From positions 1-22,982 of the forward strand of contig CAZMRK010000049.1 in assembly GCA_964568355.1 (NCBI GenBank): DNA of 22,982 nt, read 5' to 3'. The translations under genes were made by a program, and so were the position numbers. Below the pieces are notes generated by a model. That model had not been told where the DNA came from, searched no databases, and was given only the letters and a program-made list of their open reading frames with translations. This DNA is from JAJPJX01 sp964568355. GTDB lineage: Bacteria > Acidobacteriota > Terriglobia > Bryobacterales > Bryobacteraceae. This document shows, in pieces, positions 1 to 6,714 of the stretch. Each line of letters starts with the position of its first letter. The stretch's first letter is position 1.

Positions 1-1
1 G

Positions 2-442
2 CTGGCCGGCAGCGCCGGACCCGACGATCTTTCGGCGCGCCTGGACGCCCGTTCGGGCAACCAGGAACAATCCATAGCGGGGCAGGCAGCCACCGCGCCG
101 CCCGGAACACGGCCTGTGCTGAACGTGAAGGCCGGCGCGCCGATCCGGGTGAAGTGGTCCGTCACCAATGGCGACAAGCCGGGAGTGATCCACGACGTAA
201 CGGTGCATTGTTTTCTGGCGCGCGAAGAAGCGCCGGGGCAGCGCGAGGCACCCAAACTGGGCACCAACGCGGTTTATGAAAGCGCGCTGATGATGGACTT
301 CGCAGCCAAGGCCCGGAGTACGGCGGACTTCTCGCTGCAGGCTCCCTCGCCGGGTATTTATCTGCTGCGGGTAGAGACGATCGGCGCAGCCAAGGAGCAT
401 GGCCACGAGCATTACGCGGCCATGGACATCAAAGTACAATGA
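2..442 (+). CDS. Secreted beta-rich protein, HEH motif, 5' partial
   Basis: The reading frame is open to the left edge, so the gene begins outside the window; the GTG at 116 is internal, not a convincing start. The visible 146 residues show no domain I can name. The C-terminal half is clearly paralogous to the next gene: both share RPVL-x-V-x-AG-x-PI, PGIYLLRVE and a terminal HEH[YF]xA[MI]D[IL]xVQ. The alternation of short hydrophobic strands suggests a beta-sandwich (inference). Several histidines cluster just before the end (KEHGHEHY), which could bind metal, but nothing proves it. The stop codon overlaps the next start by 4 nt (ATGA), so the two are translationally coupled. Function unknown; the coding call is secure because of the paralogy and the operon spacing. 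Confidence 0.75.
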   Translation: MAGSAGPDDLSARLDARSGNQEQSIAGQAATAPPGTRPVLNVKAGAPIRVKWSVTNGDKPGVIHDVTVHCFLAREEAPGQREAPKLGTNAVYESALMMDFAAKARSTADFSLQAPSPGIYLLRVETIGAAKEHGHEHYAAMDIKVQ

Positions 443-927
443 CACGGAATATGGCAGGCTGGATGGCGATCGCGGGACTGGCGGCAGCGCTCACAGCCCG
501 CGCCGAGCATTTCCATATCGAACTGGTGGCGGCGGGGCCGGATGGCGCGAAACAGACGTCCTACGCGGACGAGGCTCCGCCGGCCATGGGCGTGAATCCA
601 CGGCCGGTGCTGAAGGTACGCGCGGGGCAGCCGATCACGGTGCAGTTCATCATGACCAACGTCTATCCGCACGGCAGTATTCCCAACGCGGGCGCGCGCT
701 ACTACGTGGTGAAGGAAAACGCGATCGGCCAGCGCACGCTGCCGCCGCTCGCGGGCAACGTGGTGACGCAGGGAAGCTTCGATCTGGATCTGAAGCCGAA
801 GGCGCGGATCGGGGCGCGGATGCGGATTGCGATCGCGCAACCGGGCATCTATCTGCTGCGCGTGGAATCCATGCGCACGCAGAATACGCACGAGCACTTC
901 TCGGCGATCGATTTGCAGGTGCAGTAG
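439..927 (+). CDS. Secreted beta-rich protein, paralogue of upstream gene
   Basis: A protein of 162 residues. Residues 1-22 look like a Sec signal peptide (short charged start, hydrophobic core, cleavage around ARA-EHF), so the mature protein is probably periplasmic or secreted. The mature N-terminus begins EHFHIEL and the C-terminus ends with THEHFSAIDLQVQ, so histidines sit at both ends of the domain. The stretch from RPVLKVRAGQPI to the end aligns with the upstream partial gene, which indicates a tandem duplication. The start ATG overlaps the upstream stop, and its own TAG is followed directly by the ATG of the hydrolase-cytochrome fusion. No enzyme motif is visible. A cupredoxin-like or immunoglobulin-like fold is possible, but I cannot assign a family. 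Confidence 0.8.
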   Translation: MTRNMAGWMAIAGLAAALTARAEHFHIELVAAGPDGAKQTSYADEAPPAMGVNPRPVLKVRAGQPITVQFIMTNVYPHGSIPNAGARYYVVKENAIGQRTLPPLAGNVVTQGSFDLDLKPKARIGARMRIAIAQPGIYLLRVESMRTQNTHEHFSAIDLQVQ

Positions 928-1791
928 ATGCGAGTCTTCCCTGCCCTGGGGCTGGTCCTGGCGGCCGGACTGATCGCGCAGGAGAAGCCTTTTCTCGACG
1001 TATTTTTCGAAACCAAAGCCGGACCGAAGATCGAAGGGGAGACGACGGCAAGCGGTTTTCTGGCGCGTCCGGCCACGGCGGGGCATCTTCCGAGTGTGGT
1101 GCTGCTGGTGGAGCGCGAAGATGACCGGGCGCGGCAGTGGGCGCGGGACCTGGCTTCGACGGGCTTTGCGGTGCTGGCTGCCGGGCAGGACGCCCAGCGG
1201 GCGGCGCAATGGCTGGCCAGCCAACCTTACGTCGATCCACAGCGCATGGCGGTGATCGGCTGGCCGGGAACGCAGGGGAAGGCGATCGAGCTGGCGAGGA
1301 GCCGCAAGCTGGCGGCGGCGGTATTGTGGGGCGCGGCTTCGGCTCCGGCGGGTGTCTCGTTCCCGGTGTTCCCGGTGCCGGCGGACAAACCAGAGGATCA
1401 GGCGTGGGTGCAGGTGTACGAATTTCTGGGACAGCATGTGGAAGGCGGAGCGCCGCAGATCGCGCGCGTGGTGGACCTGATGCGCACGATCAACTCAAAT
1501 GATGGAATCCGCGGACAACTGGCACAATCGCTGCTACAGCCGCCGGCAAGCGACGCTGCCTGGGAACAGGCGCGGTCGAAAGCCGCGATCGTGGCCGAGG
1601 CCGGCAACCTGCTAATCAGCCGGCATCCGCCGAAGGGCAATCCGGAGGAGTGGAAGCAACGGGCCACCGAGTATCGGGATATCGCGCTGGCGCTTCTCAA
1701 GGCGATTGAGGTACACAACTATCCGGCAGCACAGGAGGCGCTGCGGGAGATGACGCCGAGCTGCGCGCGGTGCCATGTGGAATTCCGGTGA
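928..1791 (+). CDS. Dienelactone hydrolase-like/cytochrome c' fusion
   Basis: A secreted protein of 287 residues. Residues 1-18 form a Sec-type leader ending near LIAQ. Residues about 30-165 follow the dienelactone-hydrolase pattern (SGFLARP, later VDPQRMAVIGW), but the nucleophile elbow, normally GWCxGG, reads GWPGTQG, so the catalytic Cys is replaced by Pro and the domain is probably not a hydrolase. Residues about 170-287 are helical and end in CARCHVEFR, a single CxxCH haem site three or four residues from the C-terminus, as in cytochrome c' and related four-helix cytochromes. Covalent haem attachment in the periplasm is therefore expected. The ATG directly abuts the upstream stop, so it belongs to the same operon as the two HEH-motif proteins. 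Redox or ligand-sensing roles are guesses. Confidence 0.82.
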   Translation: MRVFPALGLVLAAGLIAQEKPFLDVFFETKAGPKIEGETTASGFLARPATAGHLPSVVLLVEREDDRARQWARDLASTGFAVLAAGQDAQRAAQWLASQPYVDPQRMAVIGWPGTQGKAIELARSRKLAAAVLWGAASAPAGVSFPVFPVPADKPEDQAWVQVYEFLGQHVEGGAPQIARVVDLMRTINSNDGIRGQLAQSLLQPPASDAAWEQARSKAAIVAEAGNLLISRHPPKGNPEEWKQRATEYRDIALALLKAIEVHNYPAAQEALREMTPSCARCHVEFR

Positions 1792-1830
1792 GCAGGAGAG
1801 AGCGCGCGCCGATTCTCACCGGATGGATCT

Positions 1831-3300
1831 TCAGGTTTTCTCTTTCACCGGCATGTATGCGTGAGGGCGCTTGCGGAGGACCTGGGCTTTTACCAACACA
1901 TCTCCGGGGATGATTTTGCCCATGTGGCCGACGCGCAGGTTGGTGCGGCCCGGAGTGATTTGGTCCAAGACCTCCTGCCCGCGGATGACTCTCCCGAAGA
2001 CGGTGAAATGGCCATTGAATTCCGGGTGGGGCACCAGGGTGAGGAAGAACTGGGAGCCGCCGGTATGCGGCCCGGTGTTTACCAGACAAAGCGAACCCCG
2101 AAAGGTGGGACGCGCGCCGGGCTTATTGAACTCGTCCGGAACGGTATAGCCGGGACCTCCGCTGCCGTCGTCCTTCGGATCGGTGTTGCGGGTGTTGGGA
2201 TCTCCTCCGACAACCAGGCCGGACTCGGCCAGGTGAAAGAGGGTTCCGTCATAGAAACGCTGCTCCACCAGGTGAATGAAATTCGCGACGGCAGCCGGCG
2301 CCTGATCCTCGAACAGCTCGATTTCGACGTCGCCGCGCGCGCCGGTGGCAAGAGTAGGCGGGGTAGAGCGGTCAGGACCGGGAACGTATCTGCGGTGCTC
2401 GATGGTCAGCTTTACCACGGGCAGGTTATTCGCCTGGTCTTCGGACTTGCGCCGGGTCTGCTCTTCGTTCCAGCGGGCCGACAGGTCGCGGGCGTTGCCA
2501 CGTATAGCTTCCGCCCAGCCAGGAGCATTCCGAGGGAAGGTCTTCTCCATGCGATCGAGGACTTCGCCGAAGCGCTCGACGCCTAACGCAGCCTTGGAAT
2601 AGGCGCCCCAAACGTATTGGCTCCGGGGATCCTTTTCGAGCGCTTTCAGACTGGTCTGGTAGGCTTTCTGATACTCGCCGGCTTCATACTCGACGTTGGC
2701 CAGCCCGGCAAAAGCGCGCGCCCGGTCCACGCCGCCATCGACAGCACGCTGGAAATAAGGGCGGATCTCGTTCGGCTCTCCCCCGACAAAGAGGAGCAAC
2801 TCTCCGGTGAGCCACTGGGCGGCAGGATCATCCGGGCGAGCTTTGCGAGCAGCGGCAAGATTCTGCTCCAACTGGCCCAACTGCTGGTTCATGCGATTGA
2901 TGAGGCCGCGCCCTTCGATCATCCGCGCCTCGACGCCCTCATTCTTGCCAGACCGGCGGGCAGCGGTGACCTCTTCCTTCAGTTCGGCGAGGCGCTCGTT
3001 GCTCTTGAGGATGGTATTGAATTCCTGCTCCAGCGCTGAGCTGCTCTCCACGTTGGCGGCGGAAGGATCGCCGGATGCTTTTCCGTTCATCTGGTCCAGC
3101 AGGCTGCCCTCCAGATTTCCAGCGGAAGGAGCAGGCTGTTTCTGGGGCTGGTGCGGATTGGCCGGCGGAGCCTCGCGGGCGGCTTCCGGCGGACTCTGTG
3201 GGCGGGAGTGCTCCTCGCCCTTCCAGGCGACCACCACCCATAGCCCAATTGCCAGGGGCGCCGCCACGGCAGCCCATCGCCAGATCCGCTTCCCTTTCAT
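1831..3300 (-). CDS. Membrane-anchored TPR-cyclophilin (PPIase-like)
   Basis: The frame stays open upstream, but I place the start at the ATG at 3300 (489 residues): it is preceded by GGAG at good spacing and gives a lysine/arginine-rich start followed by one membrane helix (about residues 9-26), i.e. an anchored, outward-facing protein. A Pro/Ala-rich linker follows, then a charged helical stretch (85-150), TPR-like helices (155-285) and a cyclophilin domain (about 295-478). GSQFFLTL and VFGRV are typical cyclophilin motifs. The catalytic Arg of the FHR motif is Leu357 (FHLAESG), and the FMxQGGD segment reads LVVGGD, so isomerase activity is doubtful. The family assists folding of exported proteins. 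It is convergent with the cytochrome fusion gene and divergent from the TPR gene. Confidence 0.88.
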   Translation of the reverse strand: MKGKRIWRWAAVAAPLAIGLWVVVAWKGEEHSRPQSPPEAAREAPPANPHQPQKQPAPSAGNLEGSLLDQMNGKASGDPSAANVESSSALEQEFNTILKSNERLAELKEEVTAARRSGKNEGVEARMIEGRGLINRMNQQLGQLEQNLAAARKARPDDPAAQWLTGELLLFVGGEPNEIRPYFQRAVDGGVDRARAFAGLANVEYEAGEYQKAYQTSLKALEKDPRSQYVWGAYSKAALGVERFGEVLDRMEKTFPRNAPGWAEAIRGNARDLSARWNEEQTRRKSEDQANNLPVVKLTIEHRRYVPGPDRSTPPTLATGARGDVEIELFEDQAPAAVANFIHLVEQRFYDGTLFHLAESGLVVGGDPNTRNTDPKDDGSGGPGYTVPDEFNKPGARPTFRGSLCLVNTGPHTGGSQFFLTLVPHPEFNGHFTVFGRVIRGQEVLDQITPGRTNLRVGHMGKIIPGDVLVKAQVLRKRPHAYMPVKEKT

Positions 3301-3366
3301 CTGAATCTCCGAGTTTTTCTTTATTATCCGATGTTTCTGCCGCGGCTGCGGCCATTGCTCCCCGGC

Positions 3367-3395
3367 TTGCAGAAGCCTTAGGGGTCTGGTATAAG
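3367..3395 (+). promoter_or_regulatory. Sigma70-like promoter for the TPR gene
   Basis: TTGCAG (3367-3372) and TATAAG (3390-3395) are separated by exactly 17 bases, with a TG one base upstream of the -10 hexamer. Transcription would start near 3402, about 30 bases before the ATG at 3433. It lies in the 132-bp divergent gap between the cyclophilin and TPR genes. Called from consensus only. Confidence 0.55.
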
Positions 3396-3432
3396 GTCTA
3401 GCTGATTTCTTAGTAACGTTCAGGGCTGTCCT

Positions 3433-4026
3433 ATGCCCCCAAGCAGGAAGCCGAAAATGAAAGCGCCAGACAAACGAGGGGTCGAAGCATCCAAGCACAG
3501 CGAGTTCCAGAACGGCCGCCCCGCATCGCAGGGGAAGGCGCCCCGGGGGCAGGCGGAAAGCTTCGATGGCGCCGCCCGGCTGTTTCGCACAGGCCGCTTT
3601 GAGGAGGCACGGGGTTTGTTCGTTCAGGCACAATCCGGACCCGACCGAACGATCGCGCACAATGCGGAGCTCCATATCCGCATGTGCGACCGGCGGCTGG
3701 AAAGTCCGGCGGTTGTATTACATACGCCCGAGGAGCGCTATAACTACGCGGTAGCCTTGATCAACGCGCGGCAACTGAGCGCCGCACGGCAGCACCTGCA
3801 GGCCGCGCTATCAGAAGAGCCGGAGGCGGACCACATTTACTACGCGCTGGCGCTGTGTCTGGGGCTGAGTGGAGATCTGCACGGTGCTTATGAGAATCTA
3901 AAGCGTGCGATTGAATTGCAGCCGCGGAACCGAATTACGGCTCGCCAGGACGCCGATTTCGCGGGAATTATCGACCGGGCGCCACTGGATCGACTGGTAT
4001 TTCCCGAACGGAAAACAAATAATTAG
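3433..4026 (+). CDS. Tetratricopeptide-repeat protein
   Basis: A protein of 197 residues. The first 40 or so are basic and low complexity, with no signal peptide, suggesting a cytoplasmic protein. The rest is made of TPR-like helix pairs: one around FDGAARLFRTGRFEEARGLF (residues about 44-63) and two more around residues 100-165 (YNYAVALINARQLSAARQHL, then LGLSGDLHGAYENLKRAIEL). It probably acts as a protein-interaction scaffold; no enzymatic motif is present. A second ATG at 3457 (MKAPDKRG) could be the real start, since neither has a strong ribosome-binding site. It stands 77 bp upstream of yvcK on the same strand and may be co-transcribed with it. Confidence 0.8.
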   Translation: MPPSRKPKMKAPDKRGVEASKHSEFQNGRPASQGKAPRGQAESFDGAARLFRTGRFEEARGLFVQAQSGPDRTIAHNAELHIRMCDRRLESPAVVLHTPEERYNYAVALINARQLSAARQHLQAALSEEPEADHIYYALALCLGLSGDLHGAYENLKRAIELQPRNRITARQDADFAGIIDRAPLDRLVFPERKTNN

Positions 4027-4103
4027 CAAATTCCAGGAGAGAGTTTCCGGGCCGCAGCCGGAGGCGCCGTTCGGACGGTCCCGGCGGAACGGGGCCACTG
4101 CCC

Positions 4104-5114
4104 ATGCCTGAAGAAGCTCCGCTGCGCGTGCTCGCCATTGGCGGAGGCACGGGACTTTCGGTGCTGCTCAAGGGGCTGAAACGCTATGCGTCGGGCAACC
4201 CCCTGGCCACCGGGTCCAGCAAGCTGGACATCACCGCAGTGGTCACCGTGACCGACGACGGCGGCAGCTCCGGGCGGCTGCGGCGCGAATTTGACGTGCT
4301 CCCGCCGGGGGATATCCGCAATTGCATGGTGGCGCTCTCGGAAGACGAAGCTCTGCTTTCGCGCCTGTTCCAGTATCGTTTCCCGGCGGGGAGGGGGTTG
4401 AAGGGGCACAGTTTCGGCAATCTTTTCCTCATGGCGTTGACCCAGGTGATGGGTGATTTTCCCGACGCGGTGAAGGCGTGCTCCGGAGTTTTGAACATCG
4501 CCGGCCGGATCTATCCGGCGACCGCGGCCAATGTGGTGCTGGAGGCACAACTCGAAGACGGCACGAGCGTGGTGGGGGAGACCCGCATCAGCCGAAGCCG
4601 GCGGCGCATCGAGCGGGTGCGCCTGGTGCCGCGGCGCGTGCGACCGCTGGCAGCTACGCTGGCCGCTATCGCGGAGGCCGATGTGATTACCTTCGGGCCG
4701 GGGTCGCTGTTCACCAGCGTGATTCCCAATCTGCTGGTGGAAGGCATCCCGGCGGCGATCCGGCGGTCCCGGGCGGCGAAGGCGTATTTCGTCAACCTGA
4801 TGTGGCAGCCGGGGGAAACGACGAATTTTTCCGCCTCCGACCACGTGCGCGCCATCGGCCGGCATTCGCGCGGTAATCTGCTGGACTATGTGGTGGTCAA
4901 CACCAGCCCGCTACGCGCAGAGCTGAAGAAGAAATACGCCCGGCAACAGGCTTTGCCGGTTGAAAACGATCTGGACACCATCGCAGGCATGGGCATCGAG
5001 GTGATCGGCGCTCCGCTGGTTCAGCAAGGGGAAAAGATCCGCCACAATCCGGATTTGCTGGCCGCAGTGGCGCTGCGGATTGCGCAGGAGGGCCGGCGGA
5101 GACGGCTGCGGTAG
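4104..5114 (+). CDS. yvcK: YvcK/CofD-like UDP-GlcNAc-binding protein
   Basis: A protein of 336 residues that matches the YvcK (gluconeogenesis factor) family over its full length. The N-terminus has the nucleotide-binding loop IGGGTGLS (residues 12-19), followed by VTVTDDGGSSGRLRREF and PPGDIRN, hallmark motifs of the CofD/YvcK fold. Later family motifs are GHSFGNLFL, FGPGSLFTS and NLMWQPGET. In Firmicutes and Actinobacteria, YvcK binds UDP-GlcNAc and links central metabolism to cell-wall synthesis and cell shape; it is not the coenzyme F420 transferase CofD itself. The same role is likely here, supported loosely by the nearby glmU, which makes UDP-GlcNAc. No strong ribosome-binding site is seen before the ATG. 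The C-terminus is unusually arginine-rich. Confidence 0.93.
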   Translation: MPEEAPLRVLAIGGGTGLSVLLKGLKRYASGNPLATGSSKLDITAVVTVTDDGGSSGRLRREFDVLPPGDIRNCMVALSEDEALLSRLFQYRFPAGRGLKGHSFGNLFLMALTQVMGDFPDAVKACSGVLNIAGRIYPATAANVVLEAQLEDGTSVVGETRISRSRRRIERVRLVPRRVRPLAATLAAIAEADVITFGPGSLFTSVIPNLLVEGIPAAIRRSRAAKAYFVNLMWQPGETTNFSASDHVRAIGRHSRGNLLDYVVVNTSPLRAELKKKYARQQALPVENDLDTIAGMGIEVIGAPLVQQGEKIRHNPDLLAAVALRIAQEGRRRRLR

Positions 5115-5121
5115 GGCTGGC

Positions 5122-5160
5122 GCAGGTCCGCTTGCTTACGCGCGCGGTTCAGTGACGGCT
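5122..5160. repeat. Possible dispersed repeat overlapping a stop codon
   Basis: The stretch CTTGCTTACGCGCGCGGTTC lies between the convergent ends of yvcK and the hydrolase, and the stop of the hydrolase gene falls inside it. Its translation (LAYARGSV) resembles a peptide I recall from many small predicted proteins of acidobacteria, which suggests a dispersed intergenic repeat. There is only one copy in the window, so this rests on memory. Confidence 0.25.
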
Positions 5161-6657
5161 GGCGAGTTCGGTGGAAACGAGGAGGGCCATGCCGCCTCCC
5201 CGAGGGTCGCGGCCGAAGATGGCTACGCGCCGCAGATAGTCTTCGAGCGCGGGTTGTTTGCCGGTGGATTCGCAGACATCGAGAAGCCGGCCGTCGGCGG
5301 CAATGCGGGCTTCGACGGCGCGCCAGGCGCGATCGAGGCGCGGCTGGTAGAGGCCGGCGTCCAGCCAGCCGCGCCGGATGCCGCGAGCAAGGGCGGTAGC
5401 GATCATAGCGGTGGCTGAAAATTCCGGATAGGCTCCGGGCAGATCGATGACCTGGCGCCACATACCGTCCGGGTCCTGAAATCGCGCGAGGGCGGCAATG
5501 TGGGCCTGGAAGGCGCGGAGCACTTCCGGGTAGGCGGGATGGTTGGATGGCAGGTCGGAGAGGGTCAGCGCCAGACCGAGGGCTGGAAAGGCATTGCCGC
5601 GTCCCCAGGCGGCTTCGGCCAGCGGCGAGTGCCGGTAGAGCCCGTCGGGCCGCAGGCAGAGCTTCTGCATGAAACGCAGATGGCGGACGGCCATTTCGAA
5701 ATACTTGGGGTCATGGGTCAACTTGCCGGCCTTGGCAAGGATGGGGCAGCCCATGAAGACGGCGTCGCTCATCTCGCTGTGCATGGGCATGGCTTCCCGC
5801 ATCTCTCCGGCAGGAGTGAAGGCCAGAGCCGCGGCGCGGCGCACCAGATCGGTATAACGCGGGTTGCCGGTGCGCTCGGCCAGTTCGGCGAAGATGAGGT
5901 GGCCTGCCAGGTGGCTGGCGGTGGCGCGGGCAAGGCTGTCCTTTGCGCCGTCCCGATAGGGCGCCACGATTTGCTCCACGGCGGCGAGCTGCCCCAGGCG
6001 CAGACGGCCGATGAGCGCGACGGCGGGGATATAGACGACCTCGTTCAGCTCCTGGCCATAGATGGCAGACAACTGTTCGGCCACCTGTCGGGGCGATCGG
6101 GCCAGCCGTTTCTCGATTTCCCGATGGGCTTCGGAGGCGGGGATTTCCGCGGGCAGCGAGGCCAGCAGTCCGGCTTTGGCATCCACACGGCGCGCCGGGA
6201 TGGCGCCGACGCCAGCCACGGGATTCGCGGCCAGGGCAGGCGCCAGGCCGCCATCGTCGCTACCGGCCACCAGCACGAGGTCCGGCGCATGGATGCCGAT
6301 CCAGCGCCAGAGCGCGTGAGACTCCGGATGGTCGCGATAGGCCTGGCCGGCGGGCGGAAACGATAGCGTGGAGCGATCGGGGTTGGCCAGCGGAATCGAG
6401 ATCAGGCGGAAGCGGCGCCGCGCCGGCGGCAATCGCCGCCACTTCTGCACCTCACGGCGGACCACGGCGGCAGAGGCATCCTCGCCGGCGAGGCCACCGA
6501 TCAGCAGGACGGACGGAGATCCGGCAGCGGGGCCTTCCAGCACGCCGGCTTCGATCTGTTTACGGCCGGCGGTGAGCCCCACGGCGAGGCGTTCAGCACC
6601 AGGCGCGAGCGCCGGCGCCGCGAGCAGCAGGAGGAGGCACAAGGGTACAAAAGACAT
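5149..6657 (-). CDS. Secreted GH88/GH105-like hydrolase with M14-like N-domain
   Basis: The frame is open far upstream into glmU, but the ATG at 6657 gives a proper Sec signal peptide (MSFVPLCLLLLLAAPALA) and a 502-residue protein. Residues about 45-170 resemble a zinc carboxypeptidase (M14) domain: LLIGGLAGED, IPLANPD, and an ESHALWRWI segment before a hydrophobic strand. The HxxE zinc ligands are absent (AGED instead of HGxE), so this part is probably inactive. Residues about 240-500 form an alpha/alpha-barrel of the unsaturated glucuronyl/galacturonyl hydrolase type, with SEMSDAVFMG (Asp298 is a candidate acid), WGRGNAF (351-357) and DPDGMWRQVID. Family members hydrate the double bond in unsaturated uronides left by polysaccharide lyases. 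Substrate unknown. It is divergent from glmU. Confidence 0.78.
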   Translation of the reverse strand: MSFVPLCLLLLLAAPALAPGAERLAVGLTAGRKQIEAGVLEGPAAGSPSVLLIGGLAGEDASAAVVRREVQKWRRLPPARRRFRLISIPLANPDRSTLSFPPAGQAYRDHPESHALWRWIGIHAPDLVLVAGSDDGGLAPALAANPVAGVGAIPARRVDAKAGLLASLPAEIPASEAHREIEKRLARSPRQVAEQLSAIYGQELNEVVYIPAVALIGRLRLGQLAAVEQIVAPYRDGAKDSLARATASHLAGHLIFAELAERTGNPRYTDLVRRAAALAFTPAGEMREAMPMHSEMSDAVFMGCPILAKAGKLTHDPKYFEMAVRHLRFMQKLCLRPDGLYRHSPLAEAAWGRGNAFPALGLALTLSDLPSNHPAYPEVLRAFQAHIAALARFQDPDGMWRQVIDLPGAYPEFSATAMIATALARGIRRGWLDAGLYQPRLDRAWRAVEARIAADGRLLDVCESTGKQPALEDYLRRVAIFGRDPRGGGMALLVSTELASRH

Positions 6658-6714
6658 GGGTGATGGCCACAGTATCGCGGGCGGGGGACGCGGTGCAAGT
6701 ACAATGGACCCTAT

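Noticed and set aside
412..1437. Long minus-strand frame opposite the first three genes
   Set aside because: Arginine/histidine-rich translation typical of the antisense of high-GC genes; the plus strand has coherent paralogous proteins and a haem motif.
3301..3675. 125-codon N-terminal extension of the cyclophilin
   Set aside because: It runs through the divergent promoter and into the TPR gene; the ATG at 3300 has a GGAG and a membrane anchor.
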